From Shewanella khirikhana (GTDB lineage Bacteria > Pseudomonadota > Gammaproteobacteria > Enterobacterales > Shewanellaceae): a stretch of 64,000 nt of DNA. The notes below the pieces were generated by a model. It did not search any database and was not told the DNA's origin. It saw only the letters and a program-made list of their open reading frames with translations. The stretch lies in NCBI RefSeq assembly GCF_003957745.1, contig NZ_CP020373.1, positions 1,550,001 through 1,614,000 on the forward strand. Reading direction: 5' to 3'. The translations under genes and the position numbers were made by a program. Shown one piece after another: positions 54,383-62,942 of this stretch (its first letter is position 1; each line of letters starts with the position of its first letter).

Positions 54383-55510
54383 ATGCGGATCAGCGCCAAT
54401 TTTGATGGCGGCAACATTCAGGTTGTCAGCCTCGACGATCACAACGACATCCAACTGGCGATTCGCCCCGACGAAGGCGGCGAGTTTTATCAGTGGTTTA
54501 ACTTTCGCATGGAAGGTGAGGTCGGTAACCATTATCGACTGAATATCATCAACGCCGGTACGGCTTCCTACACCAAGGGCTGGGTAGATTACCAGGCCGT
54601 TGCCAGCTATGACCGTCAGAACTGGTTCCGTCTGCCGACCCAATATGAAGATGGCAAACTGACGCTGGATGTGACACTGGACTGCTCCAGCATTCAAATC
54701 GCTTACTTTGCACCTTACAGCTACGAGCGTCACCTGGATTTGCTGGCCGCAGTACAAATGCACCCGCTGGTAGATTTAGAGCACCTGGGTCTGACCCTGG
54801 ATGGCCGCGACATGACGCTGGTGAAGATAGGCGATGGCGATGAAAGCAAGAAAAACATCTGGATCACTGCTCGCCAGCATCCAGGCGAAACCATGGCCGA
54901 ATGGCTCGTGGAAGGGCTGCTGAACCGCTTGCTCGACCGTGAAAATGCCACCGCCAAGGCGCTGCTCGATAAAGCCAATTTCTACATTGTGCCCAACATG
55001 AACCCCGATGGCAGCGTGCGTGGTCATCTGCGTACCAATGCCAAGGGCGTTAACCTGAACCGTGAATGGCAAACCCCGTCCATGGAAAAGAGCCCAGAAG
55101 TGTTTTATGTGGTGAACCGCATGAAAGAAACCGGTGTGGATCTGTTTTATGATGTGCACGGCGATGAAGGTCTGCCTTACGTGTTCCTCGCTGGCTGTGA
55201 AGGCGTACCAAGCTGGGATGCGCGTTTAGCCAATCTGCAGGCCGAATTCAGTGCCGCTTTGCAACTTGCCAGCGCCGATTTCCAAACCGAATTTGGTTAC
55301 GATAAAGACGAGCCGGGTAAAGCCAACCTCACAGTGGCATCCAACTGGGTCGCTGAAACCTTCGGTTGTCTGTCCAACACTCTGGAAATGCCCTTTAAAG
55401 ACAACGCCAATCTGCAGGACCCCTTCGTGGGTTGGTCGCCTGAGCGCAGCCAGCAGCTGGGTGAAGCTTCCCTTATCGCCATGCTGGCGGTTGTCGACAA
55501 GCTGAGGTAA
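54383..55510 (+). CDS. M14 cytosolic carboxypeptidase-like protein (Nna1/CCP type)
   Basis: 375 residues from the ATG at 54383, preceded by AGGAAGGACAG; starts further up would add a non-conserved tail. An N-terminal beta-sandwich (about 1-125) is typical of the CCP (M14D) subfamily. The carboxypeptidase domain has zinc ligands in RQHPGETMAEW and DVHGDEG, with NMNPDGSVRGHLR and the catalytic Glu in TLEMPFKDN. No signal peptide, so it is cytoplasmic. Eukaryotic relatives trim glutamate from tubulin; the bacterial substrate is unknown. First of three tightly linked genes. Confidence 0.9.
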   Translation: MRISANFDGGNIQVVSLDDHNDIQLAIRPDEGGEFYQWFNFRMEGEVGNHYRLNIINAGTASYTKGWVDYQAVASYDRQNWFRLPTQYEDGKLTLDVTLDCSSIQIAYFAPYSYERHLDLLAAVQMHPLVDLEHLGLTLDGRDMTLVKIGDGDESKKNIWITARQHPGETMAEWLVEGLLNRLLDRENATAKALLDKANFYIVPNMNPDGSVRGHLRTNAKGVNLNREWQTPSMEKSPEVFYVVNRMKETGVDLFYDVHGDEGLPYVFLAGCEGVPSWDARLANLQAEFSAALQLASADFQTEFGYDKDEPGKANLTVASNWVAETFGCLSNTLEMPFKDNANLQDPFVGWSPERSQQLGEASLIAMLAVVDKLR

Positions 55511-55513
55511 GCC

Positions 55514-55831
55514 ATGGCTTTGGTGCAATGCCCCGTGTGTCAAAAGCGGATCTCCAGTAAGGCATCTGCCTGTCCCCATTGCCAAACCGGCACCCAGGGC
55601 GACAATGGCTCGGCGCTGCGGATTGCCAACATCAAGAAGTCACAACGGCTGATGAACCAGAGCTTTCTGGCGATGACGCTGTTTGTGTCCGGTGTGGTGG
55701 TGATGTTCTGGGGCGGCGAAGAGCCCGAAGGGCTGCGGCTGACCTCTGGCGCTGTCTTGCTGACACTGGGGTTTGTGGGTTATCTCATTACCCGGGTGCA
55801 AATTGTATTACACAAGCGGAAAAGCGTATGA
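55514..55831 (+). CDS. small zinc-ribbon membrane protein
   Basis: 105 residues. A short zinc ribbon, CPVCQKRISSKASACPHC, opens the protein; two hydrophobic helices follow at about 50-66 and 77-97, with a basic tail. Such proteins are common and uncharacterised. It lies three bases after the carboxypeptidase gene and overlaps the next by ATGA. Confidence 0.78.
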   Translation: MALVQCPVCQKRISSKASACPHCQTGTQGDNGSALRIANIKKSQRLMNQSFLAMTLFVSGVVVMFWGGEEPEGLRLTSGAVLLTLGFVGYLITRVQIVLHKRKSV

Positions 55832-56121
55832 AAGATCTCAATCAAATCATCGATGAGCTGCCATTTGAAGTGTATGAGCGGATGCGCTCTGCGGTGGAGC
55901 TTGGCAAGTGGGATGATGGCACTGTGCTGACGGAAGAGCAGCGCGAGAATGCCATGCAGGTGGTGATGCTGTATCAGGCGCGGATGCTGGATCAGGATCA
56001 GCACTTTACCATTGGCCGCGGCGGCGCCATCAACGAGCTGTCGAAGAGCGAGCTGAAAAAGCGTATGGCCTCGGATTTTGGCGGCGAGACCATTGCCACC
56101 TTCAGCAATGACGAGCTGTAA
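55828..56121 (+). CDS. yeaC: DUF1315 (YeaC-type) protein
   Basis: 97 residues from the ATG at 55828, which overlaps the previous stop; the frame is open far upstream but only this start gives the family N-terminus MKDLNQIIDELPFEVYERMRSAVELGKW. It matches the DUF1315/YeaC family, small cytoplasmic proteins of unknown function. It ends the M14-zinc-ribbon-yeaC operon. Confidence 0.88.
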   Translation: MKDLNQIIDELPFEVYERMRSAVELGKWDDGTVLTEEQRENAMQVVMLYQARMLDQDQHFTIGRGGAINELSKSELKKRMASDFGGETIATFSNDEL

Positions 56122-56130
56122 TATCCAAGC

Positions 56131-56173
56131 GGTGCAATCTTTGGTGCAATGTTTGGTGCAATCTTTGGTGTAA
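56131..56173 (+). repeat. 12-base tandem repeat after yeaC
   Basis: GGTGCAATCTTT, GGTGCAATGTTT, GGTGCAATCTTT and a partial fourth unit lie between the yeaC stop and the terminator; non-coding. Confidence 0.9.
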
Positions 56174-56174
56174 G

Positions 56175-56206
56175 AAAAAAAGCCGGTCAATCGACCGGCT
56201 TTTTTG
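56175..56206. terminator. bidirectional terminator, yeaC / ansA
   Basis: AAAAAAAGCCGGTC and GACCGGCTTTTTT pair around AATC between convergent genes. Confidence 0.93.
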
Positions 56207-56251
56207 TGTTCATCCGTTTGCACTGCCAACCTTGGGGCAGTTCACCCGGAT

Positions 56252-57265
56252 TCAGGCAGGTGACAGTTCGCCAACCAGTGCCGTTTGCATCGCAGCTTTG
56301 ATTTCAGCGTTGCTCAGGTTTTTCGACAGCAAATAGTGCAGCTTGGCAAGGCAGGCTTCCACCGTCATATCGGCGCCACTTATTACCCCGGCCCGTGCCA
56401 GCGCATTGCCTGTGGCGTAGCCGCCCATATTGACCTTGCCCTGGAAACATTGGGTCAGGTTCACCAGCACAATGCCACGTTCATCGGCCTGCTTAAGGGT
56501 TTCAAGTAATGCCGGATCCTGAGGCGCATTGCCCACACCAAAGGTGAGCAGGATAAGCGCCTTCACCGGCTGCTGCAGCATGTTGATAAAGATATCGGTG
56601 GAGATCCCGGGGTAAAGGGTAACCACACCCACGGGCTGCGGGGATATGCGGGCCACTTCCAGCTGGGTGGTGACATCTTTGGCAATCTTACCGGCCTTGA
56701 GATTAATGGTGATCCCCGCTTCCAGCAGCAGCGGGAAGTTTGGTGAAGCGAAGGCATCGAAACCGTCGGCGTGGGCCTTGGTGGTGCGATTACCACGAAA
56801 CAGCTTGTTGTTGAAAAACAGGCATACTTCGGCCACCGGATAGCGGGCGGCAATATAGAGCGCATTCAACAGATTGGTCTGGCCGTCGGAGCGCAGCTGC
56901 GCCAGGGGGATTTGCGAGCCGGTGACAATCACAGGTTTGCCGAGCCCTTGCAGCATAAACGACAGCGCCGAAGCGGTATAGGCCATGGTGTCGGTGCCGT
57001 GAAGGATCACAAAGCCATCGTACTTGTCGTAATTGTCGCGAATATCATCGGCAATCATCTGCCAGTGGGCGGGCGTCATATTGGATGAATCGATGAGCGG
57101 CGAGTATTCGTGAATAACGAAATCAGGCATGTCTTCGTGGTAGAACTCCGGCATGGAGCTGACACACTGGGTTAAAAATCCGGCCACGGGGGCAAAGCCG
57201 TTGGCGGTTTTTTGCATACCTATGGTACCGCCGGTGTAGGCGACGTAGATGGAGGGCTTCTTCAT
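56252..57265 (-). CDS. ansA: asparaginase I (cytoplasmic type)
   Basis: 337 residues without a signal peptide, so the AnsA rather than the periplasmic AnsB type. The two catalytic threonines are in YTGGTIGMQ and LHGTDTMAYTA, and VTGSQIPLAQLRSDGQTN is the third conserved block. It hydrolyses asparagine to aspartate and ammonia. Monocistronic, facing away from the sppA terminator. Confidence 0.95.
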   Translation of the reverse strand: MKKPSIYVAYTGGTIGMQKTANGFAPVAGFLTQCVSSMPEFYHEDMPDFVIHEYSPLIDSSNMTPAHWQMIADDIRDNYDKYDGFVILHGTDTMAYTASALSFMLQGLGKPVIVTGSQIPLAQLRSDGQTNLLNALYIAARYPVAEVCLFFNNKLFRGNRTTKAHADGFDAFASPNFPLLLEAGITINLKAGKIAKDVTTQLEVARISPQPVGVVTLYPGISTDIFINMLQQPVKALILLTFGVGNAPQDPALLETLKQADERGIVLVNLTQCFQGKVNMGGYATGNALARAGVISGADMTVEACLAKLHYLLSKNLSNAEIKAAMQTALVGELSPA

Positions 57266-57364
57266 GGCATATTACAGCTGCTTGAGGGTGAATGGATTAT
57301 AAGGACACTGACGATGAAACGAAACCTTAAAACCCTACCTTAGTCGTAAACAGGGCCAATAAAC

Positions 57365-57390
57365 AAAAAGCCCGGCAGAGCCGGGCTTTT
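57365..57390 (-). terminator. terminator downstream of sppA
   Basis: On the minus strand AAAAGCCCGGC and GCCGGGCTTTTTG pair around TCT and run into TTTTTG. It lies about 280 bases beyond the sppA stop, so the message has a long structured 3' end. Confidence 0.8.
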
Positions 57391-57439
57391 GGAAGGTGCG
57401 AATAAGTCCCGTGCTTGCTCTGCGTGGGCTTAAAGTGGA

Positions 57440-57660
57440 TAGTTGCAAGGCACAGTTCGCAGCGAATGGCCCTAGTCCTTCACAAGAACTGTAACGCAGC
57501 AGATACCGCTGTAAGCCACGCCCTGCGGGGCTTTGATTGCAACACCATTTCTGCGTTATTCAACTTCAGCAGGCCTCGGCATGCCCTCAGTTGAATGCCT
57601 TGAACTGTCGCTGCTATCAAAGCCAGAGCTGTGCGACGACTTGTTCGCACCTTCCTTACA
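57440..57660. repeat. structured extragenic element in the sppA 3' region
   Basis: At least four inverted repeats are packed here: ACAGTTC 57452-57458 with GAACTGT 57486-57492; GGCTTTGAT 57529-57537 with ATCAAAGCC 57616-57624; inside it ATTCAACT 57558-57565 with AGTTGAAT 57589-57596; and GTGCGA with TCGCAC within 57631-57650. No gene is credible here. The nested layout suggests an extragenic repeat or a small RNA. Confidence 0.55.
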
Positions 57661-57666
57661 GTATGC

Positions 57667-59520
57667 TTACTGCAGCTGACAATATTCACAGTAGAGGTAA
57701 GCGCCTTTCGGATCGTCGAAGCGGGCGACATCCTCCAGTACCTTGCCCCAGACAGACATGAGTTTGTCCACCAGGCTGCTTTGACGTGCACTTTGTGGCA
57801 GCAGCGCCGATGCAGAGGCAAACATTTCCTGAATAAACAGCTCCTCAGGTGACATTTGCTGCTCAATCAGCTGGGTATCGAAGGTTTCCATACCGGCAAG
57901 CTCAGCGGCCTTGGACAGGGCTTCTGGCATGTCGCCAAGCTCGTCCACCAAACCTAGCTCCAGCGCTTTTTTACCACTCCAGACACGACCCTGGGCAATG
58001 GCATCTACCTGCTCGAGGCTCATGCCACGCTCATCGGCCACCAAAGAGATAAACTCCTTGTAGCCGCGCTCGATATTGCGCTGAATAGCGGCTTCAAGCT
58101 TGGGTGACAGGCTCTTGAACGGTGAGTGCGCTGCCCATTCACTGGTGGCCACGCCGTCAGCATGCACGCCAATGGCGGCCAGCGAGTCTTCAAAGGTGGT
58201 GATAAGACCGAAGATCCCGATTGAGCCGGTGAGGGTGGTTGGGGTGGCGTAAATGTAATCGGCACTGGCAGAAATCCAGTAACCACCGGAAGCCGCCATG
58301 CTGCCCATGCTGACCACCACAGGTTTACCGGCGGCCTTGAGGGCCAGCAGTTCCTGACGGATTTCTTCCGAGGCAAAGGCGCTGCCGCCTGGGCTGTCTA
58401 CCCGCAGTACCACGGCCTTGATGCTGTCATCGAAGCGGGCTTCACGGATAAGCTCGGCGGTGCTCTTGCCACCTATATCGCCGGGAGCCTGATAACCGTT
58501 CATGATGGTGCCTTTGGCGACAATCACGCCCACGCTGTCAACCGGCAGTAACTGTGGCTGAGGCTGCACCAGCTTGAAGTAGTCATGGAAGTGCACCTGG
58601 CGGAAGCTGTGCTCTTCGCTCTCTTCACCCACAAGCTCAATCATCGCCTGGCGGAACTCTTCATCGCTCTTGAGACCATCCACCCAGCCTTGCTTAACGG
58701 CAAGCTCGGCGCTGTCGCCGTCAAACTCGTTCAGGCGGGTAAGGTAGGTATCGGCGTCCAACACCAGCTCAGAGGTTTCAATACCACGGTTGGCGGCCAC
58801 AGTGGCGGCGTATGATGACCAGAGGTCGTCGATAAGCAGCTGGGTCGCTTCCCTGGCGGCAGGGGACATGTCGTCGCGGATATAGGGCTCAACCGCTGAC
58901 TTATAGGTGCCTACACGAAACACGTGGGTTTTGACTTTGAGCTTTTCCAGCGCCGACTTGAAGTAAAGGTTGTATGCGGCATAGCCATCAACGAAGACTT
59001 CACCGCGCGGATTGAGATAGATTTCATCGGCATAGCTTGCCAGATAATACTGGCTGCGGCCGTACCAATCACCGATGGCAATCACTTTCTTGCCCGCTTC
59101 GCGGAAGTTTTTCAGCGCTTCGCCCACGGCGGTAAGCTTACTGATCCCGGCGTTCATACCAGAGAGATCCAGCACAATGGCGCCGATCCGCTCGTCGTGG
59201 GTGGCATTGTCAATCACGTAAAGCAGATCCGAGAGTAACACCTCGGCGTTTTCGTCATTGGCATTGCCCTGGGTCAGCATTTGGGTGATGGGGTCGATAC
59301 GGCGGGCCTGATCGACCAGGCTGCCGGACAAATTCAGCACCAACGCGCTGCCGGGTTCAACTTTCAACTCATTATCGCTACTGATGGCGACAACGGCGAC
59401 AATCAACACCAGAATAAAAATAGGAAAAAACACGATATTAATGATTAGCTTGCGAACAAAGTTAATCGTATTCCAAATAAGGAGAAGGGTGTTTTTCGTT
59501 GTCAGGGGTTTCTTGGCCAT
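57667..59520 (-). CDS. sppA: signal peptide peptidase SppA, 67-kDa type
   Basis: 617 residues, the tandem-domain type of E. coli (618). One N-terminal membrane segment at about 24-47. The catalytic pair is Lys207 in FRVGTYKSAVEP and Ser411 in SMAASGGYW, one in each repeated domain. It digests cleaved signal peptides in the membrane from the periplasmic side. It is divergent from fadH, and its 3' region carries the structured element and terminator described separately. Confidence 0.96.
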   Translation of the reverse strand: MAKKPLTTKNTLLLIWNTINFVRKLIINIVFFPIFILVLIVAVVAISSDNELKVEPGSALVLNLSGSLVDQARRIDPITQMLTQGNANDENAEVLLSDLLYVIDNATHDERIGAIVLDLSGMNAGISKLTAVGEALKNFREAGKKVIAIGDWYGRSQYYLASYADEIYLNPRGEVFVDGYAAYNLYFKSALEKLKVKTHVFRVGTYKSAVEPYIRDDMSPAAREATQLLIDDLWSSYAATVAANRGIETSELVLDADTYLTRLNEFDGDSAELAVKQGWVDGLKSDEEFRQAMIELVGEESEEHSFRQVHFHDYFKLVQPQPQLLPVDSVGVIVAKGTIMNGYQAPGDIGGKSTAELIREARFDDSIKAVVLRVDSPGGSAFASEEIRQELLALKAAGKPVVVSMGSMAASGGYWISASADYIYATPTTLTGSIGIFGLITTFEDSLAAIGVHADGVATSEWAAHSPFKSLSPKLEAAIQRNIERGYKEFISLVADERGMSLEQVDAIAQGRVWSGKKALELGLVDELGDMPEALSKAAELAGMETFDTQLIEQQMSPEELFIQEMFASASALLPQSARQSSLVDKLMSVWGKVLEDVARFDDPKGAYLYCEYCQLQ

Positions 59521-59682
59521 TCAGCACTCCATTGAGAATTCCTGTGCTAATGCTACCGCAATTCTTCCGGCCGAGCGAAATCCAATTGTAAAGGATTTTA
59601 ACATTCCGTATGGCTTGAGGTTGAGCTTATACTCCACTCAGGATATGCTCACTTAAATCACCTGTTTTAAAAGGATGTTTGA

Positions 59683-61698
59683 ATGTTGTTTCCACATCTT
59701 CTCAAACCACTGGATTTGGGCTTTACCCAGCTGAAAAACCGCGTATTAATGGGCTCTATGCACACAGGGCTCGAAGAAGAACGAGGCGGATTTGAAAAGC
59801 TGGCGGCCTTCTACCGTGAACGCGCCGAGGGTGGCGTGGGTTTGATTGTTACCGGCGGCATCTCGCCGAATCTTCGTGGCCGCCTGGCACCTCACGCGTC
59901 GCAATTGAGTTTTCCCTGGCAGGTGAGCCGCCACCGTATCGTCACTGACGCCGTGCATGAGGCGGGCGGCAAGATTTGCATGCAGATCCTCCATGCCGGC
60001 CGCTATGGCTATCATCCGTTTTCCCTGGCACCCAGCGCCATCAAGGCGCCCATTACCCCCTTTAAACCTTCAGCCATGTCATCCAGACAGGTGAAAGGTA
60101 CCATCAAAGACTATGCTGCCAGCGCGAAACTGGCCCGCAAGGCAGGTTATGACGGCGTCGAGGTGATGGGCTCGGAAGGCTATCTTATCAACCAGTTTAT
60201 CTGTGCCCGTACCAACAAGCGCACCGATGAGTGGGGTGGCAGTTTCGAGAATCGAATTCGCTTTTCGCTGGAAATCGTTCGTGCCATTCGTGCGACCGTA
60301 GGTACTGATTTTATTATTATTTTCCGCCTCTCTATGCTGGATCTGGTGGAAGATGGCTCAAACTGGGACGAAGTAGTGGCCTTGGCCAAAGCCCTGGAGC
60401 AGGCAGGCGTCACCATCATCAACACAGGTATTGGCTGGCATGAAGCGCGGGTGCCAACCATCGCCACCAGTGTGCCCAGAGCCGCCTTTGCCTGGGTAAC
60501 TGAGCGTTTGAAATCGGAAGTGTCAGTGCCTTTGGTTGCGACCAACAGGATCAACACGCCTGAGATTGCAGAAACCATACTGGCAAGCGGTCAGGCCGAC
60601 ATGGTTTCCATGGCGCGGCCGTTTTTGGCCGATCCCGAGTTCGTTAATAAGGCTGCTGCGGATAAAAGCGCTCTTATTAACACCTGTATTGGCTGTAATC
60701 AGGCCTGTCTTGATCACACCTTCAAGATGCAGCGCGCCACCTGTCTGGTAAATCCAAGGGCCTGCTACGAGACCGAAATCACCTTTAACCCAGCGCAGCA
60801 GCCAAAGAAAATTGCCGTCATGGGCGCAGGTCCCGCGGGTATGGCGTTTTCGATTTATGCCGCCGGCCGTGGCCATAAGGTTGTGCTGTTTGAAGCCAAA
60901 TCCGAAGTGGGCGGTCAGTTTAATCTGGCCCGTAAAATTCCGGGCAAAGAAGAATTTAACGAAACTATCCGTTATTTCACCAACCAGATGCAGGAAACCG
61001 GGGTTGAGCTCAGACTCAATACCCGTCTGGATGCATCGGTTTTAAACGATGAAGACTTTGATGAAGTGGTTATTGCCTCCGGCGTAGTGCCCCGGGCGGT
61101 TGAGCTGCCTGGCTTTGATTCGCCAAGGGTTGTGACCTATCAGCAGGTGCTCAATGGTGATGTCGAGGTTGGTAAGAAGGTCGCTCTTATAGGCGCCGGT
61201 GGTATTGGGTTCGATATGGCCCATTTCCTTGGCGAAAAGGGCTCAAGCACCCTGGATCCCAAGCGCTGGCGCGATCAGTGGGGCATAGATGAAGCCTATG
61301 AGCACCGTGGCGGCCTCAAAGCTGCGGTGAAAGAGCCTGCCGAGCGAACCATTTACCTGTTGCAGCGCAAAACCACGCCAATGGGTAAGGGCCTGGGTAA
61401 AACCACAGGTTGGATCCACAGGGCGGTTGCCAAGATGCACGGCGTGGTGCAGATGACAGGGGTAAGCTATGAGTCTTTCGATGAGCAGGGGCTGCACATC
61501 AAGGTAAACGATGAAGCTAAGGTGTTGGATGTGGATACCGTGGTGCTCTGTGCCGGTCAGGAGTCCAACCGTACTCTGCTGTCTGAAATGGAAGGCACCG
61601 GCAAACCTGTGCACTTGATTGGCGGCGTGGATGTGGCGGCGGAGCTCGATGCCAAGCGCGCCATTCGCCAGGGCGCTGAGCTTGCCATGCGCATGTAA
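59683..61698 (+). CDS. fadH: 2,4-dienoyl-CoA reductase (NADPH)
   Basis: 671 residues. The N-terminal old-yellow-enzyme barrel (1-340) holds LLKPLDLGFTQLKNRVLMGSMH, then the [4Fe-4S] cysteines in CIGCNQACLDHTF...CLVNPRAC. The C-terminal half has two dinucleotide folds (VMGAGPAGMAFSIYAAGRG for FAD, ALIGAGGIGFDMAHFLG for NADPH). It reduces 2,4-dienoyl-CoA in breakdown of unsaturated fatty acids. The ribosome site AAAAGGATG is clear. Monocistronic. Confidence 0.96.
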   Translation: MLFPHLLKPLDLGFTQLKNRVLMGSMHTGLEEERGGFEKLAAFYRERAEGGVGLIVTGGISPNLRGRLAPHASQLSFPWQVSRHRIVTDAVHEAGGKICMQILHAGRYGYHPFSLAPSAIKAPITPFKPSAMSSRQVKGTIKDYAASAKLARKAGYDGVEVMGSEGYLINQFICARTNKRTDEWGGSFENRIRFSLEIVRAIRATVGTDFIIIFRLSMLDLVEDGSNWDEVVALAKALEQAGVTIINTGIGWHEARVPTIATSVPRAAFAWVTERLKSEVSVPLVATNRINTPEIAETILASGQADMVSMARPFLADPEFVNKAAADKSALINTCIGCNQACLDHTFKMQRATCLVNPRACYETEITFNPAQQPKKIAVMGAGPAGMAFSIYAAGRGHKVVLFEAKSEVGGQFNLARKIPGKEEFNETIRYFTNQMQETGVELRLNTRLDASVLNDEDFDEVVIASGVVPRAVELPGFDSPRVVTYQQVLNGDVEVGKKVALIGAGGIGFDMAHFLGEKGSSTLDPKRWRDQWGIDEAYEHRGGLKAAVKEPAERTIYLLQRKTTPMGKGLGKTTGWIHRAVAKMHGVVQMTGVSYESFDEQGLHIKVNDEAKVLDVDTVVLCAGQESNRTLLSEMEGTGKPVHLIGGVDVAAELDAKRAIRQGAELAMRM

Positions 61699-62044
61699 GC
61701 CTGAATTGGCTTGCAGCCCGGAGTCGCAGCCTGTGAGCATTGGGGCGTGGCGCTTTTCCGGCATTCTTTGGAAGTATTATGGTTTGGTCGCTTACGTTTT
61801 AATCGCCGATCATCATAAATAGCGTAAGGCTTAACCAAAGACCGTTATAGAGCCAGCTGAGCTAAGCCCACTCCATCGTACTATTTTAAAAAGTCCGCCT
61901 GCGCGGGCTTTTTTATTGCGCGCTCGATACGGCCGTGAATTGGCTTGTTTTAGTGTCGGCTGCTAGCTTTAGCAGGCAGGATAAATGCACACAAACGCTG
62001 TTCAAACAAGAATCTTAAAATCCAGTCGATGCAGGAGCTTAGCT
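61699..62044. other. intergenic region fadH / YciI-like gene
   Basis: About 345 bases. It holds an imperfect inverted repeat near 61780-61845 (CTTACG and CGTAAG arms extended by GGTT and AACC), the terminator at 61888-61914, and a small hairpin CTGCTA/TAGCAG at 61960-61975. No gene seen. Confidence 0.5.
61888..61914 (+). terminator. terminator of fadH
   Basis: AAGTCCGC and GCGGGCTT pair (one G-T) around CTGC and run into TTTTTT, though 190 bases beyond the stop. Confidence 0.8.
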
Positions 62045-62575
62045 ATGGCTAGATACCTTACCGGAACAATGACATTGGCTCGCTGCTCGCCAAACTCCCA
62101 ACGCCCGCGGCGCAATAGGGCGGCATCGCTTGTTTATGCCCTTGGAATGTCGGCGATGTTGGCGCTGGTGTCAGCCTTACCCGTGCAGGCTGAGTATGAT
62201 GAGCAGCTTGCGACGCAAGCCGGCGCCGACGATTACGGCATGAAAACCTATGTAATGGCGTTTTTAAAGCGTGGCCCCAATCGCAGTGGCAGTGACGATG
62301 AAAGGGCCAAATTACAGCGGGCGCATCTTGATAACATTAATCGCCTGGCCGAAGCAGGTAAGTTGGTGTTAGCCGGGCCATTTTTGGACGATGGGGAGCT
62401 ACGGGGAATTTATATTTTTGATGTAAGCACGGTGGATGAGGCAAAGCTGCTTACCGAAAGCGATCCGGCCATCAAGGCTGGCAGTTTGGTGATGGAACTG
62501 GTGCCCTGGTATGGCTCGGCGGCATTAACGCAAATCGGTGAACTGCACGGCAAGTTTGCCAAAAAGCAGATTTAA
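62045..62575 (+). CDS. exported YciI-like domain protein
   Basis: 176 residues from the ATG at 62045, with GCAGGAG upstream. A long basic N-terminus (RPRRNRAA) leads into a hydrophobic stretch ending ALPVQA, so a signal peptide is likely; the start may be later. The mature part is a YCII-related domain: KTYVMAFLKRGPN, AHLDNINRLAEAGKLVLAGPF, GIYIFDVSTVDEAKLLTESDPAIKAG. YciI-type proteins are usually cytoplasmic and have poorly known enzymatic roles, so export is unusual. Stands alone. Confidence 0.78.
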   Translation: MARYLTGTMTLARCSPNSQRPRRNRAASLVYALGMSAMLALVSALPVQAEYDEQLATQAGADDYGMKTYVMAFLKRGPNRSGSDDERAKLQRAHLDNINRLAEAGKLVLAGPFLDDGELRGIYIFDVSTVDEAKLLTESDPAIKAGSLVMELVPWYGSAALTQIGELHGKFAKKQI

Positions 62576-62588
62576 AAAGCTGGGGAAA

Positions 62589-62942
62589 TCAATCGACAAG
62601 CACTTGCTCGGCTTTGGCATTCAATGCCTGTGGCCGGGCAATGGTGTCTGCGCCTTTGGGGCTCAGCGCCAGATTTAAGTCCGAATCGGGAATGCAGCAG
62701 CACGGCAGGCATTCGTCGGCTTCAAGGGCGGCGAGTGGCTCTGAGAAATACTGCACATTGCCACTGAGCACCTTGGTTTTACAGGCACCACAAAATCCGC
62801 TTCGACATTCAGAGAAGATGCGGATTTTTTTAATTTCCAGCGCTTCAAGCAGTGACTGCTGCTGTCCATTGAACAGCAGCACCGGCTGGCCCTGAAGGCT
62901 GACGATAGGGGCCTTTTTAAAGGTCAAAATCGGAGAACTCAT
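62589..62942 (-). CDS. yfaE: YfaE-type [2Fe-2S] ferredoxin
   Basis: 117 residues from the ATG at 62942, which lies 26 bases inside the end of nrdB. Cluster cysteines are Cys46, Cys51, Cys54 (ECRSGFCGAC) and one of Cys78-83 (ECLPCCC). In E. coli YfaE feeds electrons to NrdB to build and maintain its diferric-tyrosyl radical, and this overlapping position points to the same job. The C-terminal 30 residues are longer than in E. coli YfaE (84 residues). Confidence 0.93.
   Translation of the reverse strand: MSSPILTFKKAPIVSLQGQPVLLFNGQQQSLLEALEIKKIRIFSECRSGFCGACKTKVLSGNVQYFSEPLAALEADECLPCCCIPDSDLNLALSPKGADTIARPQALNAKAEQVLVD

Noticed and set aside
57480..57866. 128-codon minus-strand frame overlapping the sppA end
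   Set aside because: It runs out of the sppA coding region in another frame into the structured element; no ribosome site.
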